The position numbers were made by a program, and so were the translations under genes. This document shows, one piece after another, positions 1-6,126 of a stretch of DNA of 6,126 nucleotides. Location of the stretch: contig JALQXE010000128.1 of the NCBI GenBank assembly GCA_023263235.1, forward strand, positions 1 to 6,126, in the 5' to 3' direction. Every line of letters begins with the position of its first letter. Position 1 is the first letter of the stretch. The notes beneath the pieces were generated by a model. That model made no database searches, was not told the origin of the DNA, and saw only the letters and a program-made list of their open reading frames with translations. This DNA comes from Sediminibacterium sp. (GTDB lineage: Bacteria > Bacteroidota > Bacteroidia > Chitinophagales > Chitinophagaceae).

Positions 1-32
1 AATGTGCGTATTTCATAAAATGCTCTTAACAG

Positions 33-57
33 AAAAAACCCCCAATCTGGGGGCTTT
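33..57 (-). terminator. Rho-independent terminator of the tRNA-Cys gene
   Basis: Read on the minus strand, a stem of five C and five G (39-43 paired with 49-53) closes a 5-base loop and is followed by six T (33-38). An AAAG segment before the stem can pair with the first T residues and lengthen it. It begins 5 bases beyond the tRNA discriminator base, so the tRNA is probably the last gene of its transcript, and possibly the only one. Confidence 0.88.
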
Positions 58-62
58 GGGTG

Positions 63-133
63 AGGTCCCGAGCGGATTCGAACCGCTGTAGAAGCTTTTG
101 CAGAGCTCTGCCTAGCCACTCGGCCACAGGACC
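63..133 (-). tRNA. tRNA-Cys, anticodon GCA
   Basis: The minus strand folds into a complete cloverleaf of 71 nt. The acceptor stem GGTCCTG pairs with CGGGACC through one T-G wobble. The D-arm is closed by GCC/GGC. The anticodon stem GAGCT/AGCTT carries the loop CTGCAAA, giving anticodon GCA (complement at 99-101), which reads cysteine codons. The T-arm is AGCGG-TTCGAAT-CCGCT. The discriminator base is T (U73), the known identity base of tRNA-Cys. The 3' CCA is not encoded, since the following bases read CAC, so it must be added by CCA nucleotidyltransferase. No other tRNA gene is seen beside it. Confidence 0.96.
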
Positions 134-155
134 TTTTCGGGACGCGAAAATAACA

Positions 156-187
156 CAAAGAAGTTAATTATAAAAGAATTTTACAAC
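156..187 (-). promoter_or_regulatory. possible promoter for tRNA-Cys
   Basis: On the minus strand GTTG (184-187) lies 20 bases before CTTCTTTG (156-163). This resembles the Bacteroidota pattern TTTG-N19-21-TAnnTTTG, although the TA of the -7 element is missing. The element ends 22 bases before the tRNA 5' end, which suits a short processed leader. The match is weak and rests only on spacing and partial consensus. Confidence 0.25.
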
Positions 188-210
188 TAATACGATTTAA
201 ACGACATTTG
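180..210 (+). promoter_or_regulatory. possible promoter for the phosphorylase-dapF-Nudix cluster
   Basis: TTTA (180-183), then 19 bases, then GACATTTG (203-210) gives one mismatch in each element against the Bacteroidota consensus TTTG-N19-TAnnTTTG. Transcription would begin near 216-218, leaving a leader of about a dozen A/T-rich bases before the ATG at 230. No Shine-Dalgarno sequence is visible, as is usual in this phylum. The call is tentative, because such A/T-rich matches arise easily by chance. Confidence 0.3.
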
Positions 211-229
211 TACTATAAATAATAACAAT

Positions 230-1105
230 ATGTCGGCAATTGGCGCTTCTGAACTCATTATTAACGACCGCGGTGCGGTTTATCACTTAAATGTAAGACC
301 CGAGGAAATAGCGGATACCGTTATTACTGTTGGTGACCCCGAAAGAGTAGCTAGTGTAAGCAAATATTTTGATCGTATTGAATTCAAATGCGAGCACAGA
401 GAATTTATTACCCACACTGGTTATATTGGCAATAAGCGAATTTCAGTTTTAAGTACTGGCATTGGCCCAGATAATATTGACATTGCTTTAAATGAAGTAG
501 ATGCGCTGGTAAATATTGATTTTAACACAAGAACGCTAAACAAAGAACATAAATCAGTTTCAATTATTAGAATGGGTACATGCGGTTCCTTGCAAGGTGA
601 AGTGGGCGTAGATCAATTAGTAGCTGGCACACATGGTTTAGGCATTGACAATTTATTACACTTTTACAAGTTAGAAAACAATTCCGAAGAGCAAGCTATT
701 CTCTCTGCATTTGAACAACATACTCAAATAACCAATCATCATATTCATCCCTATATTGCAAGCGCTAGTGCTGGATTAATTAAACATTTTAGTGAAGGAT
801 ATAGTCATGGCATTACCGTTACATGTCCTGGATTTTATGGACCACAAGGACGTATTTTACGACTTCCATTAAGTATGCCAAAATTGGTAGATCAAATGAC
901 AAGTTTTAAATACGGCAACCACCATATTGCAAATTTTGAGATGGAAACAAGTGCGATTTATGGCTTGTGTAATTTATTAGGACATCAATGCTTAAGTATC
1001 AATGTGATTATAGCAAATAGAGTGAAAAAGGAATACAGTAAGGATATGGCAAGTGCAGTGGATCGCATGATTCAAAAAACTTTAGGTATTATAGCAACCA
1101 TTTAA
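230..1105 (+). CDS. nucleoside phosphorylase, uridine phosphorylase-like
   Basis: This 291-residue protein belongs to the PNP/UDP type-1 family, which splits nucleosides with phosphate into a free base and ribose-1-phosphate in cytoplasmic salvage. Visible motifs are the phosphate-binding VGDPERV (34-40), STGIGPDN (75-82), the strand-and-loop IRMGTCGSLQ (113-122) and the ribose-binding FEMET (236-240), corresponding to YEMES of E. coli Udp. FYGPQGR (202-208) aligns with FYPGQER of Udp. It keeps the Q-x-R pair (Q206, R208) that in Udp contacts uracil, so uridine is the likely substrate. It is longer than E. coli Udp (253 residues), with an extended N-terminus and insertions. The ATG at 230 follows an A-rich stretch and is the first start of the frame. 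It is the first gene of a compact plus-strand cluster. Family assignment is firm; substrate is inferred. Confidence 0.88.
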   Translation: MSAIGASELIINDRGAVYHLNVRPEEIADTVITVGDPERVASVSKYFDRIEFKCEHREFITHTGYIGNKRISVLSTGIGPDNIDIALNEVDALVNIDFNTRTLNKEHKSVSIIRMGTCGSLQGEVGVDQLVAGTHGLGIDNLLHFYKLENNSEEQAILSAFEQHTQITNHHIHPYIASASAGLIKHFSEGYSHGITVTCPGFYGPQGRILRLPLSMPKLVDQMTSFKYGNHHIANFEMETSAIYGLCNLLGHQCLSINVIIANRVKKEYSKDMASAVDRMIQKTLGIIATI

Positions 1106-1114
1106 TTTGTGTTT

Positions 1115-1894
1115 ATGAATATTAATTTCTCTAAATACCAGGGTACAGGAAACGATTTTGTGATAATTGATAACCGAGATGGAAGCATTTCATTATCGAA
1201 TGAACAAATTGCTTTCTTGTGTGATCGCCGATTTGGTATTGGGGCAGATGGATTAATGTTATTAGGAATCGCAAACGGTTATGATTTTTCCATGACATAC
1301 TATAATGCTGATGGAACGGAAGGAACCATGTGTGGTAATGGAGGAAGATGCCTGGTTCAATTTGCACACGACAATGGAATTATAAAGGAACATTATACAT
1401 TTATTGCCATAGATGGTCCACATGAAGCCTCAATTCATGACAATGGATGGGTGCACTTAAAAATGAGTGATGTAATTGCAGTAGAAAGTGGTGCCGATTA
1501 CTTTGTTACAAACACGGGATCTCCCCATTATATTAAATGGGTAGATGATATTGAAAACTTTGAGGTATTTAATGAGGGTAAAGCCATTAGATACAATGAA
1601 AGATTTAGCAAAGAAGGTATAAATGTAAATTTTGTACAACATCAAAAGGATCATTTATTTGTGCGTACTTATGAAAGAGGCGTTGAAAATGAAACCTATA
1701 GCTGTGGAACAGGAGTAACTGCAGCAGCTATCATTTCCTGTCTCCAAAAGGAAGGCGAACATGATATTCAAATACAAACTCTAGGGGGGAAATTAGCAGT
1801 ACATTTCAACAACCTTGGAGGAGGACACTTTAACCATATTTGGTTAAAAGGACCTGGTACTTTTGTTTATAAAGCGAGTATACAATTAAAATAA
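1115..1894 (+). CDS. dapF: diaminopimelate epimerase
   Basis: DapF interconverts LL- and meso-diaminopimelate in the cytoplasm, supplying lysine synthesis and peptidoglycan cross-links, by a cofactor-free two-cysteine mechanism. Both catalytic cysteines are present: C73 in MCGNGGRC (72-79) and C197 in SCGTG (196-200). The N-terminal signature GTGNDFVIIDN (10-20), FGIGADGL (40-47) and YERG (186-189) are also present. The 259 residues match the usual family length. The frame also offers a GTG at 1109, but the ATG at 1115 gives MNINFSKYQGTGNDF, the normal family start, and is preferred. The gene starts 9 bases after the phosphorylase stop and ends 8 bases before the Nudix gene, so co-transcription is likely. 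I see no truncation or missing active-site residue. Confidence 0.96.
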   Translation: MNINFSKYQGTGNDFVIIDNRDGSISLSNEQIAFLCDRRFGIGADGLMLLGIANGYDFSMTYYNADGTEGTMCGNGGRCLVQFAHDNGIIKEHYTFIAIDGPHEASIHDNGWVHLKMSDVIAVESGADYFVTNTGSPHYIKWVDDIENFEVFNEGKAIRYNERFSKEGINVNFVQHQKDHLFVRTYERGVENETYSCGTGVTAAAIISCLQKEGEHDIQIQTLGGKLAVHFNNLGGGHFNHIWLKGPGTFVYKASIQLK

Positions 1895-1902
1895 TTTTTT
1901 CA

Positions 1903-2367
1903 ATGGCATTGTTTAACGTGAGGGTATATGGAATTTTAATTGACGAACAAGAAAGATTATTAGTGAGTGATGAATTTATTCGTGGAGCCTACATTACTAA
2001 ATTACCTGGAGGCGGACTTGAAATTGGCGAAGGTACAAGAGATGGCTTAGCAAGAGAATTTATGGAAGAGGCTAATTTAGCAGTTTCCGTTGGCGACCAT
2101 TTTTACACCACAGATTTTTTTCAAATATCTGCCTTTAACAATACCGATCAAATTATTTCTATTTATTATTATGTACACGCAAGCGACACAAATAAAGTAA
2201 TCGCAAAAGAAAAAGCCTTTGATTTTTTACCAGAAGAGGTTGCCGATAAAAATTCCACAGCCGAGCATTTAAGATGGATTCCTTTAAGTGAATTAAGCGT
2301 GGCTAGTATGACGCTACCCATTGATAAAGTAGCCATTAAAATGCTATTAGAAATGAAGGGTTTTTAA
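1903..2367 (+). CDS. Nudix hydrolase
   Basis: This 154-residue single-domain Nudix protein would hydrolyse a nucleoside diphosphate linked to another group, using divalent metal. The Nudix box spans residues 37-59: G37, E43, then R51-E52-F53-M54-E55-E56. The REUxEE core that binds metal is intact. The penultimate box position, usually Gly, is Asn58. The box is preceded by TKLPGGG (32-38), as in MutT/ADP-ribose pyrophosphatase-like members. An insertion at roughly 92-120 lies before the HLRWIPLSEL segment (122-131), a common C-terminal feature. The substrate cannot be assigned from sequence. Its place 8 bases after dapF suggests a shared transcript, not necessarily a shared pathway. Its stop codon overlaps that of the opposing transporter gene. 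Confidence 0.92.
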   Translation: MALFNVRVYGILIDEQERLLVSDEFIRGAYITKLPGGGLEIGEGTRDGLAREFMEEANLAVSVGDHFYTTDFFQISAFNNTDQIISIYYYVHASDTNKVIAKEKAFDFLPEEVADKNSTAEHLRWIPLSELSVASMTLPIDKVAIKMLLEMKGF

Positions 2368-3149
2368 ATTTCATTTTCAACCCCCATCGCTGCCAATTTC
2401 ATTTTTTTAGCAGTGTCATGTCCTACATATTTTTCAATGCGTGATTGTATGAAGGCAATAGCGGGTGTTAAAATGATGGCCATTGAAAATTTGTACATAT
2501 AATTCACCACACAAACTGCCATAACAAAGGCCCAGGACCAATTGTTTCCTAGTTTAAAAGCAATTACCAACACTACAAAACTATCTACTAATTGTGAAAC
2601 AAGGGTTGAACCCGTTGCTCTTAGCCATGGCATTTTCTCTCCTGTTACTTTCTTTATTTTATGAAACACCATTACGTCAATTAACTGACTCACCAAAAAG
2701 GCAACCAAGCTTCCTAAAATAATCCACATACCTTGACCAAAAATGGCTTCAAATGCATTTTGCATACTAGGCACCCCGTTATCCACTTTTGAGCTTACCC
2801 AAAAAGCAGCGGGTGCAATGCGCATGGCTAAATAAAACATTAAGAAAGCATAAACAATTAAGCACACGGCAATGATACTGATTCTTTTCACAGCTTTAGG
2901 GCCATAATATTCATTTACAATATCGGTAATCACAAATTCTAATGGCCATAATAACACACCACACGTTAAATTAAAGGATAAGCCCGATTGTCCAAAAATA
3001 GTAAGGTTTGCAGGGGCAAAACCAAATACCCCTTCTAATGAAAATATCTTTCCACCAATACATTCTGCAATAAGTGCGTTTGCTACGAAAAATGCAGTGA
3101 TGGCTATGAATAGCTTGGTAGGTTTATCTTTAAGAATGGTGTTAATCAT
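2364..3149 (-). CDS. yhhQ: queuosine precursor (preQ0/preQ1) transporter, YhhQ/VUT family
   Basis: This 261-residue inner-membrane protein of the YhhQ (DUF165, VUT) family is predicted to import 7-deazaguanine precursors of queuosine, the modified base at the wobble position of tRNAs with GUN anticodons. Family hallmarks are ITDIVNEYYG (74-83), QLIDVMVFHKIK (155-166) and WLRATGSTLVSQLVDS (175-190), with conserved acidic residues inside or beside membrane segments. Hydrophobic segments lie near 12-30, 57-77, 89-113, 139-160, 182-200 and 205-236. The length is somewhat above the roughly 220 residues of E. coli YhhQ, with a longer N-terminus and the loop 31-56. It lies 6 bases downstream of the small membrane protein gene on the same strand, so they are probably co-transcribed. 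No preQ1 riboswitch was recognised upstream. Family assignment is firm; the transported species is inferred. Confidence 0.92.
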   Translation of the reverse strand: MINTILKDKPTKLFIAITAFFVANALIAECIGGKIFSLEGVFGFAPANLTIFGQSGLSFNLTCGVLLWPLEFVITDIVNEYYGPKAVKRISIIAVCLIVYAFLMFYLAMRIAPAAFWVSSKVDNGVPSMQNAFEAIFGQGMWIILGSLVAFLVSQLIDVMVFHKIKKVTGEKMPWLRATGSTLVSQLVDSFVVLVIAFKLGNNWSWAFVMAVCVVNYMYKFSMAIILTPAIAFIQSRIEKYVGHDTAKKMKLAAMGVENEI

Positions 3150-3155
3150 GTAGGA

Positions 3156-3452
3156 TTAAATAAGGGCGAATAAGATTTGTGTTAATAACATACTTAGAAC
3201 CATAATTGTTTGCCAAATAGGTATATCTACACTTGTTTTTCTCAATTTTGAGACCATTAACCAAATAGCAAAGCAAATATTAACAACAGGGGACATTTCC
3301 AAACCCAATACGGCAATAAAATTGGCTAAAAAATCGGGCATTTTAAACCATTTCAATAACATCTTCATTAAGGTAAGCAAAAAGGCAATATTGCAAATAA
3401 TGGCCAACCTTGCTAAGAAAGCAAAAAAAGATTTATTAAAAACATTCCCCAT
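3156..3452 (-). CDS. small three-helix membrane protein of unknown function
   Basis: I do not recognise this 98-residue protein. It has three hydrophobic segments, about 9-33, 41-67 and 77-98, with short basic loops (K34, K37 and SKLRK at 68-72). By the positive-inside rule the second loop is probably cytoplasmic. There is no signal peptide cleavage site, lipobox or soluble domain. The C-terminus ends inside the last helix. The ATG (complement at 3450-3452) is the only start giving all three helices. Support for a real gene comes from the membrane-protein pattern filling the whole frame, the 6-base gap to the transporter start, and its position as first gene after the divergent intergenic region. 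It could be an accessory to the transporter or merely a neighbour. Confidence 0.75.
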   Translation of the reverse strand: MGNVFNKSFFAFLARLAIICNIAFLLTLMKMLLKWFKMPDFLANFIAVLGLEMSPVVNICFAIWLMVSKLRKTSVDIPIWQTIMVLSMLLTQILFALI

Positions 3453-3486
3453 AATTGTGAATTGTTTACAAGATAAGAAAATTACT

Positions 3487-3501
3487 TAAAAAGCCTTTTT
3501 A
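3487..3501. repeat. perfect 15-base palindrome in the divergent intergenic region
   Basis: TAAAAAG and CTTTTTA flank a single central C at 3494. The one-base centre rules out an RNA hairpin of the full stem, so if functional it is more likely a protein-binding dyad. It sits directly upstream of a TAGGTTTG -7 element, in the spacer where a regulator could act. It is A/T-rich and may be chance. Confidence 0.5.
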
Positions 3502-3505
3502 GTTG

Positions 3506-3513
3506 TAGGTTTG
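3506..3513 (+). promoter_or_regulatory. -7 promoter element for the YfhO-family gene
   Basis: TAGGTTTG matches the Bacteroidota -7 consensus TAnnTTTG exactly. Transcription would begin near 3519-3521, giving a leader of about 11-13 bases before the ATG at 3532. The corresponding -33 position (TTAC at 3482-3485, spacing 20) is a poor match to TTTG, so the promoter may be weak or activator-dependent. Confidence 0.45.
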
Positions 3514-3531
3514 TGACTATAATTTATTTGT

Positions 3532-6003
3532 ATGGTAAAGAATTTATTAAAGTCGGCGCTACCCCATTTAATCGCAGTTGCAGTATTTGCATTAGTGGCT
3601 ATTGTTTATTGTAGACCAGCATTGGAAGGAAAAGTATTACAACAATCGGATAATATTCAGTGGAAAGGAATGAGCCATAGCCAGCAAATGGAATCAGATG
3701 CCACAGGAAAAGTGCCTCTATGGAACAATGGGATGTTTGGGGGCATGCCTGGATATATGATCATGATGCCTAAATTATACAACGATGTTCCATATTATTT
3801 TTCACAGGCATTAACCCTTGGTTTACCAAAGCCAATCAACTTTTTTGTGTTGGCCTGCATATGTTTTTACATCTTATCAATTGTAGTTGGAGCAAATCCA
3901 TTTATTGGCACTCTCACTGCATTAACTTATGCATTTTCAACCTACAACCCAATTATTGTCTCCGTAGGTCATGATACTAAAATGATGGCAATAGCATTAT
4001 TGCCGGGTGTTATTGCGGGGGTTATGTTGCTTTTTAATAAAAAGTATTTGGCAGGAGTAGTCGTAACCAGTTTATTTGTTGGCGCCCTAATAACTACCAA
4101 GCACTATCAAATTGCTTATTATACAATTTTGATTATTATTTTCTCTAGTATTGCTTTTGCTATTAAAACAATTGTAGAAAAAGATTTTAAACACTTAATA
4201 CTAGTAACCTTATTAGGAATAAGTGCTGGGCTATTAGGCGTGGGGTCAAATATTATCAATTTAAAAACAGATGCTGAATATAGCGCGCGCAGTATTCGTG
4301 GCGGAAGTCAATTGCCAGCGAAAGGTACAGGCTTAGTAAACGACAAAGGCCTAGGAAAAGATTACGCTTTAAGTTATAGCTACCAATTAATGGAGCCATT
4401 TGTATTAATGGTGCCTAAGTTATATGGTGGCAGTTCGGATCACTTAGAAATAGCGGAAGAGAAGTCGAAGATTGTCGAATTAGGAATTCAAGATTTTAGA
4501 GGATTTTATTGGGGCGGAATTGTAGAAGGCACTGCAGGTCCAGCTTATGCTGGAATTGTGATTATAGTTCTTGCTTTGTTTTCGTTGTTTGTAATTAAAA
4601 AAGAATATGGTATTTGGATTATATCCTTATTCGCATTTACTGTCTTATTAAGTTATGGAAAGTACTTTGTCAGCTTTAACTATTGGATGCTCGATCATTT
4701 ACCTGTCTATAACAAATTTAGAGCTCCTAGCATGATAAGTGTTGTACAAATTTTCCTTATCAGCTATACAGCGCTGTTGGGTATGAATGAAATAATCAAA
4801 TCGGAAAATTTAAATAAACTAAATAAACCCTTCAAAAAAACATTAATTCTATTTAGTATTATTTTTTCAATTTTAATCATATTTTATATTTCTTCTGATT
4901 TTAAAGGTGGCGGCCAAGTGGATTCCTATTTAATGAATACTGCAAGCAAAGCAAAAGATGTACAATCTCAAACAGAAGCATTTAATATTTATAGCGCTTT
5001 AAAAACAGATAGACAATCTATTTTATTTGACAGTCTTATTAAATCAATTTTACTTTCTATTGCTACACTTGCATTGCTTTGGGTATTTTTGTTAGAAAAA
5101 ATAAAGACATTGAATTATAAAATATTCTTTTCTATTTTAACAATCATTGGATTATTTGATTTAATGAGCACAAATTCAACCTATTTAAACGCCGAAAGTT
5201 TTAGTGACAAAGAGGAAACTAATGATACCTTCCTATTAGCTAAACAAGCGGATATAGAAATTCAAAAAGATAAATCAGATTTTAGAGTATTAGATTTAAG
5301 AAGCGGAGATATTGGAAGTGTATTCAATGGCGGCGCCATCACAGCATATTTTCATAAAACCATTGGTGGTTACCACCCAGCCAAATTAAGTTTAACACAG
5401 GATTTAATTGAAAACCAGTTGTACAATTTTCCAAATTGCATGCCTTCATTAAATATGTTGAATACAAAATACATTATAGACCAACAAGGACGTCCTAATC
5501 TTAATCCAGATGCATTAGGTTCCGCTTGGTTTGTAAAAGGGATTCAATTCGCAAAAGATCCAACTGCAGAAATGAATGCATTGACCAATCTAAATGTTAA
5601 AGATTCTGCAGTGATGAATATTGCCAACCAAAAAAACATTGCGGGAATTAACGGATACGATTCAAATGCTTCCATAAAATTGATTTCAAAATCAAATGAT
5701 GTTTTGCAATATCAGGCCAATACAAAAAATACACAAATCGCAGTATTTAGTGAAATATATTACGATAAAGGCTGGAAAGCATACATAGATAACCAAGAAG
5801 CCCCCATTTTGAAGGCTAACTATTTGTTAAGATCTGTTGTGATTCCTGCCGGTGCACATACTGTGAAATTTGAGTTTAAACCAGACGCCTATTACGGTAA
5901 TATATTGTATGCACAAATTTGTCAATGGCTAAATATCCTGCTGATATTAATTCTTATAGGAACGTGGATTAAAAAATACAATACAACCCAAAAAGAGGCA
6001 TAA
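3532..6003 (+). CDS. YfhO-family GT-C-like multi-pass membrane protein
   Basis: This 823-residue integral membrane protein resembles bacterial YfhO proteins, which have GT-C glycosyltransferase architecture and are thought to use lipid-linked sugars to decorate cell-surface polymers. The first helix (11-29) leads into an outside loop with QQSDNIQWKGM (37-47). D40 occupies the position of the catalytic Asp of GT-C enzymes, and PLWNNGMFGGMPGY (62-75) follows. About a dozen more hydrophobic segments lie between 103 and 545, including KFRAPS (395-400). A large outer domain follows (about 546-795), with GGYHPAKL (612-619) and a beta-rich part YYDKGWKAYIDN (743-754) to IPAGAHTVKFEFKP (771-784). A last helix (796-813) ends in a short basic tail. 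No frameshift or truncation is seen. It reads alone from its own promoter region. Donor and acceptor are unknown, and D40 as catalyst is inferred. Confidence 0.85.
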   Translation: MVKNLLKSALPHLIAVAVFALVAIVYCRPALEGKVLQQSDNIQWKGMSHSQQMESDATGKVPLWNNGMFGGMPGYMIMMPKLYNDVPYYFSQALTLGLPKPINFFVLACICFYILSIVVGANPFIGTLTALTYAFSTYNPIIVSVGHDTKMMAIALLPGVIAGVMLLFNKKYLAGVVVTSLFVGALITTKHYQIAYYTILIIIFSSIAFAIKTIVEKDFKHLILVTLLGISAGLLGVGSNIINLKTDAEYSARSIRGGSQLPAKGTGLVNDKGLGKDYALSYSYQLMEPFVLMVPKLYGGSSDHLEIAEEKSKIVELGIQDFRGFYWGGIVEGTAGPAYAGIVIIVLALFSLFVIKKEYGIWIISLFAFTVLLSYGKYFVSFNYWMLDHLPVYNKFRAPSMISVVQIFLISYTALLGMNEIIKSENLNKLNKPFKKTLILFSIIFSILIIFYISSDFKGGGQVDSYLMNTASKAKDVQSQTEAFNIYSALKTDRQSILFDSLIKSILLSIATLALLWVFLLEKIKTLNYKIFFSILTIIGLFDLMSTNSTYLNAESFSDKEETNDTFLLAKQADIEIQKDKSDFRVLDLRSGDIGSVFNGGAITAYFHKTIGGYHPAKLSLTQDLIENQLYNFPNCMPSLNMLNTKYIIDQQGRPNLNPDALGSAWFVKGIQFAKDPTAEMNALTNLNVKDSAVMNIANQKNIAGINGYDSNASIKLISKSNDVLQYQANTKNTQIAVFSEIYYDKGWKAYIDNQEAPILKANYLLRSVVIPAGAHTVKFEFKPDAYYGNILYAQICQWLNILLILILIGTWIKKYNTTQKEA

Positions 6004-6016
6004 AACTAAGTTAGCA

Positions 6017-6126
6017 TTAACCTATTACAATCCAGTTTTTAGGATATAAATGAGTAGCATCTCCAAAATGTGCTTTATACCATTTTTGAGGTGCTACTAC
6101 TATTTTATTTACATTTTGGTTTAAGT
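6017..6126 (-). CDS. C-terminal fragment of a probable GT11-like glycosyltransferase, cut by the window edge
   Basis: The minus strand is open from the right edge for 35 codons to a TAA (complement at 6017-6019). The peptide contains NKIVVAPQKWYK, then GDATHLYPKNWIVIG at its end. From memory of the family, alpha-1,2-fucosyltransferases of GT11 commonly finish with an (I/V)APKKWF segment, a short acidic linker and a terminal PxxWIxI, and this fragment has that form. The other two frames on this strand are stopped within the first few codons from the edge. The gene converges on the YfhO-family gene with 13 bases between their stop codons. A surface-glycan role would fit that neighbour. The gene is partial, so the assignment rests on one short motif pair and could be another glycosyltransferase family. 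Confidence 0.55.
   Translation of the reverse strand, partial: LNQNVNKIVVAPQKWYKAHFGDATHLYPKNWIVIG

Noticed and set aside
1109..1114. GTG start for dapF adding two residues
   Set aside because: The ATG at 1115 gives the standard DapF N-terminus; the GTG adds only Met-Phe and no family feature.
1131..1367. 78-codon open frame on the minus strand inside dapF
   Set aside because: It lies wholly antisense to the conserved catalytic part of dapF, has no recognisable domain, and has a composition explained by the opposite coding strand.
1457..1654. 65-codon open frame on the minus strand inside dapF
   Set aside because: It is antisense to dapF, with an I/Y/F-rich composition typical of a reverse reading of A/T-rich coding DNA. 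No start context or neighbour supports it.
3453..3531. preQ1 riboswitch in the leader of the transporter unit
   Set aside because: The minus-strand leader has a CCTAC and an A-rich run, but no stable G/C stem with the expected pseudoknot tail, so the class I pattern is not met.
6004..6016. Short palindrome CTAAGTTAG between the YfhO-family gene and the edge gene as a terminator
   Set aside because: Four base pairs around a single base cannot form a hairpin, and there is no T-run after it.
1..6126. Mobile element, CRISPR array, toxin-antitoxin pair or phage defence system
   Set aside because: I saw no transposase or integrase motifs, terminal inverted repeats, regularly spaced repeats or defence domains. 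All intergenic gaps are under 100 bases and the genes are housekeeping or membrane proteins.

Overview
The window looks like an ordinary chromosomal segment of a low-GC member of the Bacteroidota, plausibly Chitinophagaceae-like. That placement is inferred from the A/T-rich composition, start codons preceded by A/T-rich tracts instead of Shine-Dalgarno sequences, TAnnTTTG-type promoter elements, and the style of the proteins. No database search was possible.

Layout from left to right. A tRNA-Cys(GCA) gene on the minus strand is followed by a strong Rho-independent terminator at the left edge. A tightly spaced plus-strand cluster comes next: a uridine-phosphorylase-like nucleoside phosphorylase, diaminopimelate epimerase (dapF) and a Nudix hydrolase, with gaps of 9 and 8 bases. 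It meets, tail to tail with a 4-base overlap, a minus-strand pair made of a small three-helix membrane protein followed 6 bases later by a YhhQ-family queuosine-precursor transporter. A 79-base divergent intergenic region holds a good -7 promoter match and a perfect short palindrome. It separates that pair from an 823-residue plus-strand YfhO-family membrane protein resembling GT-C glycosyltransferases. The right edge holds the last 35 codons of a minus-strand gene whose C-terminus resembles GT11 alpha-1,2-fucosyltransferases.

Functionally the left half is housekeeping: nucleoside salvage, the last step to meso-diaminopimelate for peptidoglycan and lysine, and a nucleotide-type hydrolase. The middle concerns uptake of the tRNA-modification precursor preQ0/preQ1. 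The right end appears to enter a surface-glycan region (YfhO-like protein plus a possible fucosyltransferase). I see no mobile element, CRISPR array, toxin-antitoxin pair or defence system, and no clear sign of a new multi-gene system. The points most worth checking are the edge glycosyltransferase fragment, the unknown small membrane protein paired with the transporter, the palindrome in the divergent promoter region, and the substrates of the YfhO-like and nucleoside phosphorylase proteins.
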